NCBI GenBank assembly: GCA_036825435.1
Contig: DAISYG010000023.1
Span: 1-23,839, forward strand
From: UBA931 sp036825435
GTDB taxonomy: Bacteria; Pseudomonadota; Gammaproteobacteria; Burkholderiales; Casimicrobiaceae
Direction: 5' to 3'
Length of the DNA stretch: 23,839 nucleotides
Numbering within the stretch: position 1 is the first letter of the stretch; every line of letters starts with the position of its first letter. Shown in pieces: positions 17,293 through 23,839 of the stretch. The notes under the pieces were generated by a model. The model had not been told where the DNA came from. It ran no database searches and saw only the letters and a program-made list of their open reading frames with translations. The translations under genes were made by a program, and so were the position numbers.

Positions 17293-17408
17293 TCTGTGTC
17301 AGTTGCCTTGGTATTAAGCTTTTGGAGTCTGATTTCAGTTTCAGGCTCCACAACTATATTTGTGCTGTTTGCGAACTCTGCAAAAATCAGGATCAGGATG
17401 GTTTATGA
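17289..17408 (+). CDS. 39-residue cysteine-rich (putative zinc-binding) microprotein
   Basis: This tiny ORF fits exactly between the TOPRIM-like gene and the res gene, overlapping both by 4 nt: ATGA at 17289-17292 and ATGA at 17405-17408. A good SD (AGGGAG, 17277-17282) lies 6 nt before its ATG. The 39-residue product has cysteines at 3, 6, 25, 28 and 31 and a histidine at 21: CVSC near the start, an F-containing linker (ESDFSF), then CAVCELC. The CxxC-x(n)-CxxC spacing and the K....DF linker resemble the small zinc-ribbon that precedes some phage HNH nucleases. I infer a structural zinc finger that may bind DNA or a partner subunit. No family is recognised. If it is not a separate protein, the alternative is a frameshift extension of a neighbour. 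Confidence 0.6.
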   Translation: MICVSCLGIKLLESDFSFRLHNYICAVCELCKNQDQDGL

Positions 17409-20389
17409 AACTGCACTTTGATCCCAACCTTGACTACCAACTGCAAGCCATAGAGGCTGTCTGCGATCTGTTTCGTGGTCAGGAGGTGTGCCGTACCGAA
17501 TTCACGGTGACCATGCCTAGCCTGAGCTTCAATAAGAATGATACTGGATATGGCATCGGCAATCGCCTGACGCTGCTGGACGATGAACTGCTCAAAAACC
17601 TCAACGCCGTGCAACTGCGCAGTGGTCTTGCTCCGTCCTGCGTGCTGACTTCGGGCGACTTCACGGTCGAGATGGAGACTGGCACGGGAAAAACTTACGT
17701 TTATCTGCGTACGATTTTTGAACTGAACAAGCGCTACGGCTTTAATAAGTTTGTCATCGTGGTGCCTTCGGTGGCGATCAAGGAAGGTGTGTACAAAACC
17801 TTGCAGATGACCGAGGGACACTTCAAAGGGTTGTATGCGGGCGTACCCTTCGATTATTTTTTGTACGACTCGGGCAAGCTGGGGCAGGTGCGCAATTTCG
17901 CTACCAGCTCGAATATCCAGATCATGGTAGTAACGGTAGGCGCAATCAACAGAAAAGATGTGAACAATCTCTACAAAGACAGCGAAAAAACCGGCGGGGA
18001 AAAACCCATTGATCTGATCAAAGCAACTTGCCCCATTATTATTGTTGATGAACCGCAGAGCGTAGACGGTGGCCTGAAAGGAGCGGGCAAGACTGCGCTG
18101 GGTGCGATGAACCCGCTGTGTACGCTGCGTTATTCGGCTACCCACGTGGACAAGCATCACATGGTGTTTCGCCTTGATGCGGTGGACGCCTATGAGCACA
18201 AACTGGTCAAGCAGATTGAGGTGGCGGCGGCAACGATTGAAAATGCACACAACAAGGCCTTTGTGCGCTTGGTATCGGTCAGCAACAAACGCGGTGTTAT
18301 CAGTGCCAAAGTGGAACTGGATATAAAAACAGCTACGGGTGTAAAGCGTCGGGTGATGGCGGTCAGTGATGGCGATGATTTGCAACAGACGACCAAACGT
18401 GATTTGTATGCCGACTTCCGTATCGGTGAGATCAATACAGCCAAAGGCGAAGAGTTTCTGGAGCTACGCTACCCTGGTGGCGAGGAAATTTTGTTTGTGA
18501 GGCAAAGCCATGGTGATGTCGATACGCTTGCTGTGCAGCGCGAAATGATCCGCCGCACAATCCGTGAACACCTGGATAAGGAGAAAGTGCTGCGCCCCAA
18601 GGGAATCAAGGTATTGAGTCTGTTTTTCATCGATGCGGTGGAACGTTATCGTCGGTACGATCAGGATGGTCATCCCGTCAAAGGAAAGTATGCAAAAATC
18701 TTTGAGGACGAATACCGTCGTGCGGCCAAACTGCCGACTTACCAAAGCTTGTTTGCTGAAATTGATTTGGAATCTGCTGCCGAAGAAGTACACAATGGCT
18801 ATTTTTCCATCGACAAAAAAGGCGGCTGGACGGATACCGCAGAGAACAATGCGGGCAATCGGGAAAATGCCGAACGTGCTTATAACCTGATCATGAAGGA
18901 TAAGGAGAAGTTGTTGTCCTTTGAAACGCCGTTGAAGTTCATCTTTTCACATTCTGCGCTCAAGGAAGGATGGGACAACCCCAACGTGTTTCAGATTTGT
19001 ACGTTGCGAGACATAGGCAGTGAACGCGAGCGCCGTCAAACGATTGGTCGAGGGTTACGTCTGTGCGTGAATCAAGATGGTGAGCGGGTGCACGGTTTCG
19101 AGGTCAATCGCCTGACGGTGATTGCTACCGAATCTTATGAACAGTTCGCCGAGAATTTGCAAAAAGAGATCGAGGCAGATACGGGTATTCGTTTTGGTGT
19201 ACTGGAGCAGCATCAGTTTGCTGGTATCGCCGTCAAGGCCGATGATGGTGGATTGACTCCGCTGGGTGTGGAACAGTCCAAGGTACTGTGGGATTATCTG
19301 AAAGGAGCCGGGCATATTGATGCCAAGGGCAAGGTGCAGGATTCGCTTAGAGCCGCTTTGAAAGAAAAAACCTTGAAGCTGCCGGAGGTATTCGAAGCTC
19401 AGCGCGAACAAATTACCGAGGTGCTGCGTAAAGTTTCGGGACGATTGGAGATCAAGAATGCTGATGATCGTCTGGGCGTGCCTTTGCGCAAGGACAAGGA
19501 TGGCAAGGCTGTTTATTTATCGGATGATTTCAAATTATTGTGGGATCGTATCAAATACAAGACGACTTATCGTGTGCAGTTCGACAATGATGATCTATTG
19601 AGCCAATGTATTGCTGCTCTGAAAGAAGCACCACCTATTGGCAGGGCACGGTTACAATGGCGCAAGGCAGATATCGCTATTGGCAAGGCAGGTGTGGAGG
19701 CCACCGAGAAGAAAGGTTCTGCTACGGTGGTATTGGATGAGACAGATATTGATTTGCCCGATTTACTGACCGACTTGCAGGATAGAACTCAGCTCACCCG
19801 TCGCAGCATCGTCACCATTCTGACCCAAAGTGGTCGGTTGGACGATTTCAAACGTAATCCGCAGCAATTTATTGAACAAACAGCCGAACTTATCAACCGT
19901 TGCAAGCGCTTGGTGTTGGTAGATGGCATCAAATACCAGAAAATTGGTGATGAATATTTTTATGCTCAGGAACTGTTCGCAGAGGAAGAGCTCACTGGTT
20001 ACCTCAAAAACATGTTGCGGGATGCCCATAAGTCGATCTATGAACACGTGGTGTACGACTCGGCAATAGAATACAATTTTGCGGACGCACTGGAAAAAAA
20101 CGATGTTGTCAAGCTCTATGTCAAACTTCCCGGCTGGTTCGAGGTGCCTACGCCGCTTGGTGCCTACAACCCGGATTGGGCGGTGTTGGTGGAGAAAGAT
20201 GACACGCAGCGGTTATATTTTGTGGTGGAGACTAAGGACAGCTTGTTCGCTGATGATTTGCGCAGCAAAGAAGGCGGCAAGATCAAATGCGGCAAGGTGC
20301 ATTTTGCTGCGTTGGCGGTGGAAGAGAACCCGGCGCGTTATGTGGTGGCTACCTCATTCAACGATGTGCTCAATGCGATGGAGTTATAG
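17405..20389 (+). CDS. res: type III Res-like DNA helicase-endonuclease
   Basis: The gene encodes a 994-residue superfamily 2 helicase with a C-terminal nuclease, as in type III restriction subunits. Motifs in order: Walker A METGTGKTYVY (90-100), DEPQ box (215-218, the form typical of Res proteins), LRYSATHVD (motif III), FIFSHSALKEGWDNPNVFQ, and QTIGRGLR (545-552, motif VI). Near the end is a PD-(D/E)xK site, PD (923-924) with ETK (942-944), expected to cleave DNA. All key residues appear intact. ATG 17405 is preferred (AGGA at 17395-17398, 6 nt spacing, and overlap with the microprotein stop); an upstream in-frame start would fall inside the preceding gene. It should act with the Mod subunit, and is the last gene of the operon. 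Confidence 0.93.
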   Translation: MKLHFDPNLDYQLQAIEAVCDLFRGQEVCRTEFTVTMPSLSFNKNDTGYGIGNRLTLLDDELLKNLNAVQLRSGLAPSCVLTSGDFTVEMETGTGKTYVYLRTIFELNKRYGFNKFVIVVPSVAIKEGVYKTLQMTEGHFKGLYAGVPFDYFLYDSGKLGQVRNFATSSNIQIMVVTVGAINRKDVNNLYKDSEKTGGEKPIDLIKATCPIIIVDEPQSVDGGLKGAGKTALGAMNPLCTLRYSATHVDKHHMVFRLDAVDAYEHKLVKQIEVAAATIENAHNKAFVRLVSVSNKRGVISAKVELDIKTATGVKRRVMAVSDGDDLQQTTKRDLYADFRIGEINTAKGEEFLELRYPGGEEILFVRQSHGDVDTLAVQREMIRRTIREHLDKEKVLRPKGIKVLSLFFIDAVERYRRYDQDGHPVKGKYAKIFEDEYRRAAKLPTYQSLFAEIDLESAAEEVHNGYFSIDKKGGWTDTAENNAGNRENAERAYNLIMKDKEKLLSFETPLKFIFSHSALKEGWDNPNVFQICTLRDIGSERERRQTIGRGLRLCVNQDGERVHGFEVNRLTVIATESYEQFAENLQKEIEADTGIRFGVLEQHQFAGIAVKADDGGLTPLGVEQSKVLWDYLKGAGHIDAKGKVQDSLRAALKEKTLKLPEVFEAQREQITEVLRKVSGRLEIKNADDRLGVPLRKDKDGKAVYLSDDFKLLWDRIKYKTTYRVQFDNDDLLSQCIAALKEAPPIGRARLQWRKADIAIGKAGVEATEKKGSATVVLDETDIDLPDLLTDLQDRTQLTRRSIVTILTQSGRLDDFKRNPQQFIEQTAELINRCKRLVLVDGIKYQKIGDEYFYAQELFAEEELTGYLKNMLRDAHKSIYEHVVYDSAIEYNFADALEKNDVVKLYVKLPGWFEVPTPLGAYNPDWAVLVEKDDTQRLYFVVETKDSLFADDLRSKEGGKIKCGKVHFAALAVEENPARYVVATSFNDVLNAMEL

Positions 20390-20564
20390 TGTTTTTTGTC
20401 TGACAGCTCAGCGTAAAACCAAGTATCAATATCGTAATGCAATCGTAACGAAGGTGGTAAAACAATAACTATTATTTTGAGATGGTACGGTTAATATTTT
20501 ATTATTAGCTTCTCCTTCTAGGAGTATGAAAATGGAAGTGTCCCGATGCCGTTTACGAAAAAAC
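20390..20564. other. convergent intergenic region, res / azlD
   Basis: This gap of 175 bases lies between convergent genes. It begins with TTTTTTGTCTGAC (20392-20404), which echoes TTTATTGTCTGAC at 9206-9218 on the far side of the operon. It also contains a small hairpin, CTCCT-TCT-AGGAG (20512-20524). No strong GC-rich intrinsic terminator is visible, so either strand may use Rho-dependent termination. Confidence 0.4.
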
Positions 20565-20879
20565 CTATAAAAAACTTTGCAAACACCACAGCGCCACCAT
20601 TCCCGAAGCGATGGTGGCAAGTACATTGCGCGTGAAGTAGGCAACCAGAAAAGCGAGTGCAGCCGCCCAGATGCGCAGGTTGTCGTAATCAAAATAATAG
20701 TTTTCATTCTGTACAAAAATTTCCGGTGCGATCAGCGCAGCCAGCACGGCGGGTGGCACGAAACGCAGCATGTCATGGAAGCGCGGGTCCTTGGGCAGGT
20801 ATTTGCTGGCCGCGATGAATGAATAGCGAAGCAGGAAGGTGATGGCGCTGCACACCACGATGAGAAGAAAAAGCTTCAT
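20565..20879 (-). CDS. azlD: AzlD-like small subunit of branched-chain amino acid exporter
   Basis: The gene encodes a 104-residue, very hydrophobic inner-membrane protein with about four membrane segments. The family-like motifs are FLLRYSF (early), LRFVPPAVLAALIAPEIF (middle) and LAFLVAYFTRNVLATIASGM (late). It partners AzlC to export branched-chain amino acids or analogues. The start ATG at 20879-20877 overlaps the azlC stop by ATGA and has a GGAGG SD about 7 nt upstream on the minus strand, so a much longer ORF reading through from 21176 is not the real gene. Confidence 0.9.
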   Translation of the reverse strand: MKLFLLIVVCSAITFLLRYSFIAASKYLPKDPRFHDMLRFVPPAVLAALIAPEIFVQNENYYFDYDNLRIWAAALAFLVAYFTRNVLATIASGMVALWCLQSFL

Positions 20880-21610
20880 GATTTTTCCTCCCAGCGGCGG
20901 CAAAGCACGCCGACGACAATACCAATGAGCGCAGCGGCGAGAATCCAGAGTTTGTACGGTAATGGTTGCAATAACAAGGCAGCTCCGGCGGCGACGATGG
21001 CTGCGATGATTTCGCTTTTGCGTTGCAACGACATCACCAGTAACGCGATGAATGTCAATGCGATCGAAAAATCGAGCGACCAGCTTGCCGGAATCGAGCG
21101 TCCGATCAGGACACCGGCAATGCCGGATGTGAACCAACCCGTCCACAGCGTGGTGCCGGTACCCAGCAAGAACCAATGGCGGTAAGGCGTTGCCGGACCG
21201 TCGCGAAAGCGGGGCACGGCAGCCGCATAGGCTTCGTCGGTCAGCAGAAACGAAAGCAGCATCTTCCAGCGCGTGGGCAGATGATCAAGATAAGGTGCCA
21301 GACTCGCGCTGTACAGAAGGTGGCGCAGGTTGACGACGCTGACGGTGGTGGCAATGATCGAATAGGGTGTGGCGACACCAAAAAGCTGCACAAACACCAG
21401 TTGTCCCGAGCCTGCGAGAAAAATGGCGGACATGAATACGATTGCCCAGACGGGCAGGCCCGCCGCCAGCGCCAGCACGCCGTACACCATGCCGAACGGG
21501 AAGAGCCCGAGCAACAATGGAAGTTCGGCGCGCACACCAGCGAAATACTCTGCTCGACGGGTAGCGTATGCTGTGTTATTGCTGGAAGTATCGATTTTCA
21601 GGGCGGGCAT
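20876..21610 (-). CDS. azlC: AzlC-like large subunit of branched-chain amino acid exporter
   Basis: The gene encodes a 244-residue polytopic membrane protein of the AzlC family (LIV-E type exporter). The opening LPLLLGLFPFGMVYGVLA, the segment FLAGSGQLVFVQL, the NLRHLLYSASLAPYL motif and SFLLTDEAYA are typical of the family, and the C-terminal quarter adds two to three membrane segments. With AzlD it should export branched-chain amino acids across the inner membrane. The ATG at 21610-21608 has no clear SD, so the N-terminal 20 polar residues are uncertain. It is the first gene of a two-gene minus-strand unit whose promoter must lie within 21611-21883, shared with divergent rlmD. Confidence 0.92.
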   Translation of the reverse strand: MPALKIDTSSNNTAYATRRAEYFAGVRAELPLLLGLFPFGMVYGVLALAAGLPVWAIVFMSAIFLAGSGQLVFVQLFGVATPYSIIATTVSVVNLRHLLYSASLAPYLDHLPTRWKMLLSFLLTDEAYAAAVPRFRDGPATPYRHWFLLGTGTTLWTGWFTSGIAGVLIGRSIPASWSLDFSIALTFIALLVMSLQRKSEIIAAIVAAGAALLLQPLPYKLWILAAALIGIVVGVLCRRWEEKS

Positions 21611-21673
21611 GGGTTTTTGCAGCAGGGTTTTACTATTAAACTAACGGTTATTCCAGATTTTCTTTGAGAAATA

Positions 21674-21803
21674 CTGATTAATGTAGCGAGCGCGAGCAAG
21701 ACAAGGCGGAATTTCGACGAAAAAGCGCAGTTTACTTGAAGGTAAATGAGCATTTTGAGGAGGATTCCAACACGGTATTGCTTGCGCGCAGTAATTAAGC
21801 AGC
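21674..21803 (-). repeat. 130-base dispersed repeat, copy 2 (inverted)
   Basis: This is the reverse-complement counterpart of 4709-4838, with the same ends (CTGATTAATG... to ...AAGCAGC). It occupies nearly half of the azlC-rlmD spacer. In this copy the central arms TTTAC-CTTCAA-GTAAA pair perfectly, giving a small hairpin at its middle that is degraded in copy 1. No ORF is present. Confidence 0.8.
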
Positions 21804-21815
21804 GATTTCTTTGAA

Positions 21816-21844
21816 GTGTGCGATTGTATCGACAATCCGCACAC
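21816..21844. promoter_or_regulatory. strong hairpin upstream of rlmD
   Basis: GTGTGCGATTGT (21816-21827) pairs with ACAAT-C-CGCACAC (21832-21844) around the tetraloop ATCG, giving 12 bp with one bulged C. It lies 40 nt before the rlmD start and has no T tract on the plus strand. It could be an operator, a 5' leader structure, or part of the adjacent repeat. Confidence 0.45.
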
Positions 21845-21883
21845 AATGAAATGATGATTACCATTTTTTGAATTTCATGGACC

Positions 21884-23248
21884 ATGACAGATTTCATAGC
21901 GACCATTGAATCGCTCGATCAAGAAGGGCGAGGTATTGCCCATTGCGACGGCAAGGCAGTTTTTATCGAAGGTGCACTGCCCGGAGAAACGGTATCCGCA
22001 CGTTTCATCAAACGCAAGCCAAGCTGGGATCTGGCACAAACCACGGAGGTGTTTGCAGGCAGTGCGGATCGTGTGCTGCCTCGTTGTCCGCATTTCGGCG
22101 TATGCGGTGGTTGTTCGATGCAGCATGCTGGTGTGCCGTTGCAGGTTGCGGCCAAACAGCGTGCGCTTGAAGATGCACTGCAACGTATCGGCAATGTGCG
22201 CGCAACGCAAATGCTGCCGCCAGTGTATGGGCCGTCGTGGGGGTATCGTTACCGTGCGCGACTTTCGGTGCGTCATGTTGCCAAAAAGGGTGGCGTGCTG
22301 GTCGGGTTTCATGAAAAACGGTCAAGCTACGTGGCGGATATGCTGACGTGTCCGGTGCTGCCGCCGCATATATCGGATTTGCTGCCACACTTGCGCACGC
22401 TGGTGGAAGGTTTGTCGATACGTGATCGTGTGCCACAGATGGAACTGGCGGTAGGCGAACAATTATCGAAAGCAGGGCGAAGTACGCCGTTGTATGCATT
22501 GGTGTTGCGTATTCTGGAACCGTTGAGCGAGCAGGACGAAATACAACTGCGTACATTTTCCGACCGGCATCAAATAGCTTTCTGGCTGCAGACCGGCGGG
22601 CCCGAGACGGCGACACCTTTTTATCCCGCCATGAATGAGCTGCGCTACACCTTGCCGGAATTCAATATTAGTATTCCGTTCAAGCCGACGGACTTTACCC
22701 AAGTGAATCATCACATCAATCGCGTATTAGTTCGACGCACGCTGTCGCTGCTGGCGCCACAATCCCACGAGCGGATAGCCGATTTTTTCTGCGGACTGGG
22801 CAACTTCACGCTGCCGATTGCGCGTTCCGGAGCGCAGGTTACCGGTATCGAAGGCAGCGCTTCTCTGGTAACGCGCGCGCAGCAGGCGGCGATGTCGAAT
22901 CAGCTTGATGCTAACTGTTCGTTTCGCGTGAGCAATCTGTTTGAAAACGTAGCACCGTTATTGGAATCGTTGCTGCCGCTCGATAAAATTCTGATTGATC
23001 CACCGCGCGAAGGTGCTGCGGAACTGGTGAAGGCGTTGCCGAAAGCGGGTAGCCATTCTGCGCCGAAACGGATTGTTTATGTGTCGTGCAACCCGGCAAC
23101 GCTGGCGCGTGATGCTGAAAGTTTGGTACACGAACGCGGTTATCATCTGCGCGCTGCGGGTGTGGTCAACATGTTTCCACATACGGCGCACGTTGAATCC
23201 ATGGCCATATTTGAGCCGCAAGGAAGTGTCGGTAATGAGTGTACTTAA
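21884..23248 (+). CDS. rlmD: 23S rRNA (uracil-C5)-methyltransferase RlmD
   Basis: The 454-residue protein belongs to the TrmA/RlmD family, which uses S-adenosylmethionine to make m5U (m5U1939 in E. coli 23S rRNA). An N-terminal TRAM domain (about residues 4-58) precedes an iron-sulphur site with C68, C74, C77 and C156, characteristic of RlmD. The AdoMet motif is DFFCGLGNFTLPIA (300-313), the catalytic base region is DPPREGA, and the nucleophile is C402 in YVSCNPATLARD. The C-terminal HVESMAIFE holds the conserved glutamate. The SD before ATG 21884 is poor. The gene overlaps gtrA by 14 nt. Confidence 0.95.
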   Translation: MTDFIATIESLDQEGRGIAHCDGKAVFIEGALPGETVSARFIKRKPSWDLAQTTEVFAGSADRVLPRCPHFGVCGGCSMQHAGVPLQVAAKQRALEDALQRIGNVRATQMLPPVYGPSWGYRYRARLSVRHVAKKGGVLVGFHEKRSSYVADMLTCPVLPPHISDLLPHLRTLVEGLSIRDRVPQMELAVGEQLSKAGRSTPLYALVLRILEPLSEQDEIQLRTFSDRHQIAFWLQTGGPETATPFYPAMNELRYTLPEFNISIPFKPTDFTQVNHHINRVLVRRTLSLLAPQSHERIADFFCGLGNFTLPIARSGAQVTGIEGSASLVTRAQQAAMSNQLDANCSFRVSNLFENVAPLLESLLPLDKILIDPPREGAAELVKALPKAGSHSAPKRIVYVSCNPATLARDAESLVHERGYHLRAAGVVNMFPHTAHVESMAIFEPQGSVGNECT

Positions 23249-23675
23249 GCAAGGCTCATCGTATTTTATGGTAGGTCTGGTGCAACTGCTCGTGGACTGG
23301 CTGCTTTTTGTGTTGCTCAGTTTCCTGGCTTTTCCTGTTGTGCTGGCAAATGTATCCGGGCGTGTTTCCGGTGCATTACTCGGTTTTTGGTTGAACGGAA
23401 AAATCACTTTTCGTACGGCAACCGAAGGAAAGCTGAACAAAACGAATCTGATACGCTTTATCGTGCTTTGGTTTGCGACGACGATTGTCAGCACGGTGGT
23501 GGTTTATTTTGCCGATGCCTGGCAGGGGCTTTATCTGGCATGGCTCATCAAACCGGTTATCGACGGTACACTGGCATTGTGCGGGTTTATTGTCTCGCGT
23601 TGTTGGGTATACCGCTCAGGTGACAGGTTTCAGGATACAGGTGTCAGTAAAAACGGGTCGCGCAAAGTACGATGA
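23235..23675 (+). CDS. GtrA-family membrane protein
   Basis: The predicted product is a 146-residue inner-membrane protein with four membrane segments, typical of the GtrA/DPMS flippase family. It has the early YFMVGLVQLLVDWLLF helix, the conserved loop GFWLNGKITFR and the final helix ending FIVSRCWVYRSG. GtrA proteins are thought to move polyprenyl-linked sugars across the membrane for surface glycan modification. The start at ATG 23235 lies inside the end of rlmD, with AGGAAG (23221-23226) 8 nt upstream, so the two are translationally linked. The last 19 residues are encoded partly by a CAGGTNTCAGG-type repeat, so the tail is probably a later addition. Confidence 0.9.
   Translation: MSVLKQGSSYFMVGLVQLLVDWLLFVLLSFLAFPVVLANVSGRVSGALLGFWLNGKITFRTATEGKLNKTNLIRFIVLWFATTIVSTVVVYFADAWQGLYLAWLIKPVIDGTLALCGFIVSRCWVYRSGDRFQDTGVSKNGSRKVR
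23616..23647 (+). repeat. short CAGGTNTCAG-type repeat inside the gtrA 3' end
   Basis: The sequence contains consecutive 7-nt-like units (CAGGTGA, CAGGTTT, CAGGATA, CAGGTGT, CAG), resembling the CAGGTATCAG pair at 8679-8702. It falls within the coding sequence of the GtrA-like protein after its last membrane helix. Confidence 0.5.
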
Positions 23676-23839
23676 AAAAGAGTTGAAGTGGATTAATGTC
23701 ATGTTAATCTACGGAAATGAACTGATTAATTGTGAGTTAAAGAAAATATCAAGATCAAGTTGTTGGAGTTTTTCGCTCTGGAAGTATAGTCAACATCCTA
23801 AATATTTAGACATATTTAACAGATCAGGTAAAGACATTT
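23641..23839 (+). CDS. possible partial ORF running off the window
   Basis: One frame is open from GTG 23641, or from ATG 23701, to the end of the window (66 or 46 codons) in AT-rich DNA where stops should be frequent. The translation from 23701 starts MLIYGNELINCELKK and shows no motif that I recognise. AGGA (23632-23635) precedes the GTG by 5 nt but belongs to the repeat, and the GTG overlaps gtrA in another frame. ATG 23701 is the more plausible start but has no clear SD. It may simply be an open stretch of intergenic sequence. Confidence 0.25.
   Translation, partial: MSVKTGRAKYDEKELKWINVMLIYGNELINCELKKISRSSCWSFSLWKYSQHPKYLDIFNRSGKDI

Noticed and set aside
20390..20564. Intrinsic terminator for res
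   Set aside because: The T-run at 20392-20397 follows no stem, and the CTCCT/AGGAG hairpin has only 5 bp and no T tract.
20880..21176. Long minus-strand ORF extending azlD upstream to 21176
   Set aside because: This part is antisense-frame overlap with azlC. The AzlD-like sequence begins at ATG 20879, with an SD and an ATGA overlap.

Overview
The window looks like part of a betaproteobacterial chromosome. This is inferred from the class I fumarase, the short Pta plus AckA pair, the RlmD and AzlCD types, moderate-to-high GC core genes and clear Shine-Dalgarno (SD) sites. The genus cannot be fixed from sequence alone; a Nitrosomonadales- or Gallionellaceae-like organism is only a guess.

Layout. 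Positions 1-2000 (minus strand) hold a small AT-rich membrane/coiled-coil protein and a class I fumarate hydratase, separated by a bidirectional terminator. Positions 2354-4700 (plus) hold the acetate/acetyl-CoA pair pta-ackA, ending in a strong terminator. Positions 5129-7291 encode a secreted autotransporter-type beta-helix passenger that has no beta-barrel. A strong terminator follows, then a YdiK-like AI-2E family membrane protein (7433-8530). Positions 8531-9493 are about 960 bases without a convincing gene. They carry dispersed-repeat debris and inverted repeats, and mark the left edge of an accessory region.

Positions 9494-20389 form one compact plus-strand operon of seven genes: a SNF2-type helicase with a degenerate phospholipase-D-like N-terminus, a DUF4391-like protein, a beta-class (type III Mod-like) DNA methyltransferase, a RecF/OLD-like AAA ATPase, a small TOPRIM/DUF4276-like protein, a 39-residue cysteine-rich microprotein, and a type III Res-like helicase-nuclease. 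Genes overlap by 4 nt (ATGA) or are 8-11 nt apart. The operon reads as a composite antiphage or restriction system: type III-like modification and restriction, plus a second translocase with its partner, with an ATPase/TOPRIM pair and a putative zinc microprotein nested between mod and res. I do not recognise this exact combination as a named system.

To the right, azlCD (minus) encodes a branched-chain amino acid exporter. Next comes rlmD (23S rRNA m5U methyltransferase), which overlaps a GtrA-family gene. A possible partial ORF runs off the right edge. A 130-base dispersed repeat occurs twice in opposite orientation (4709-4838 and 21674-21803), on either side of the central region. No tRNA, rRNA, CRISPR array or transposase was seen.
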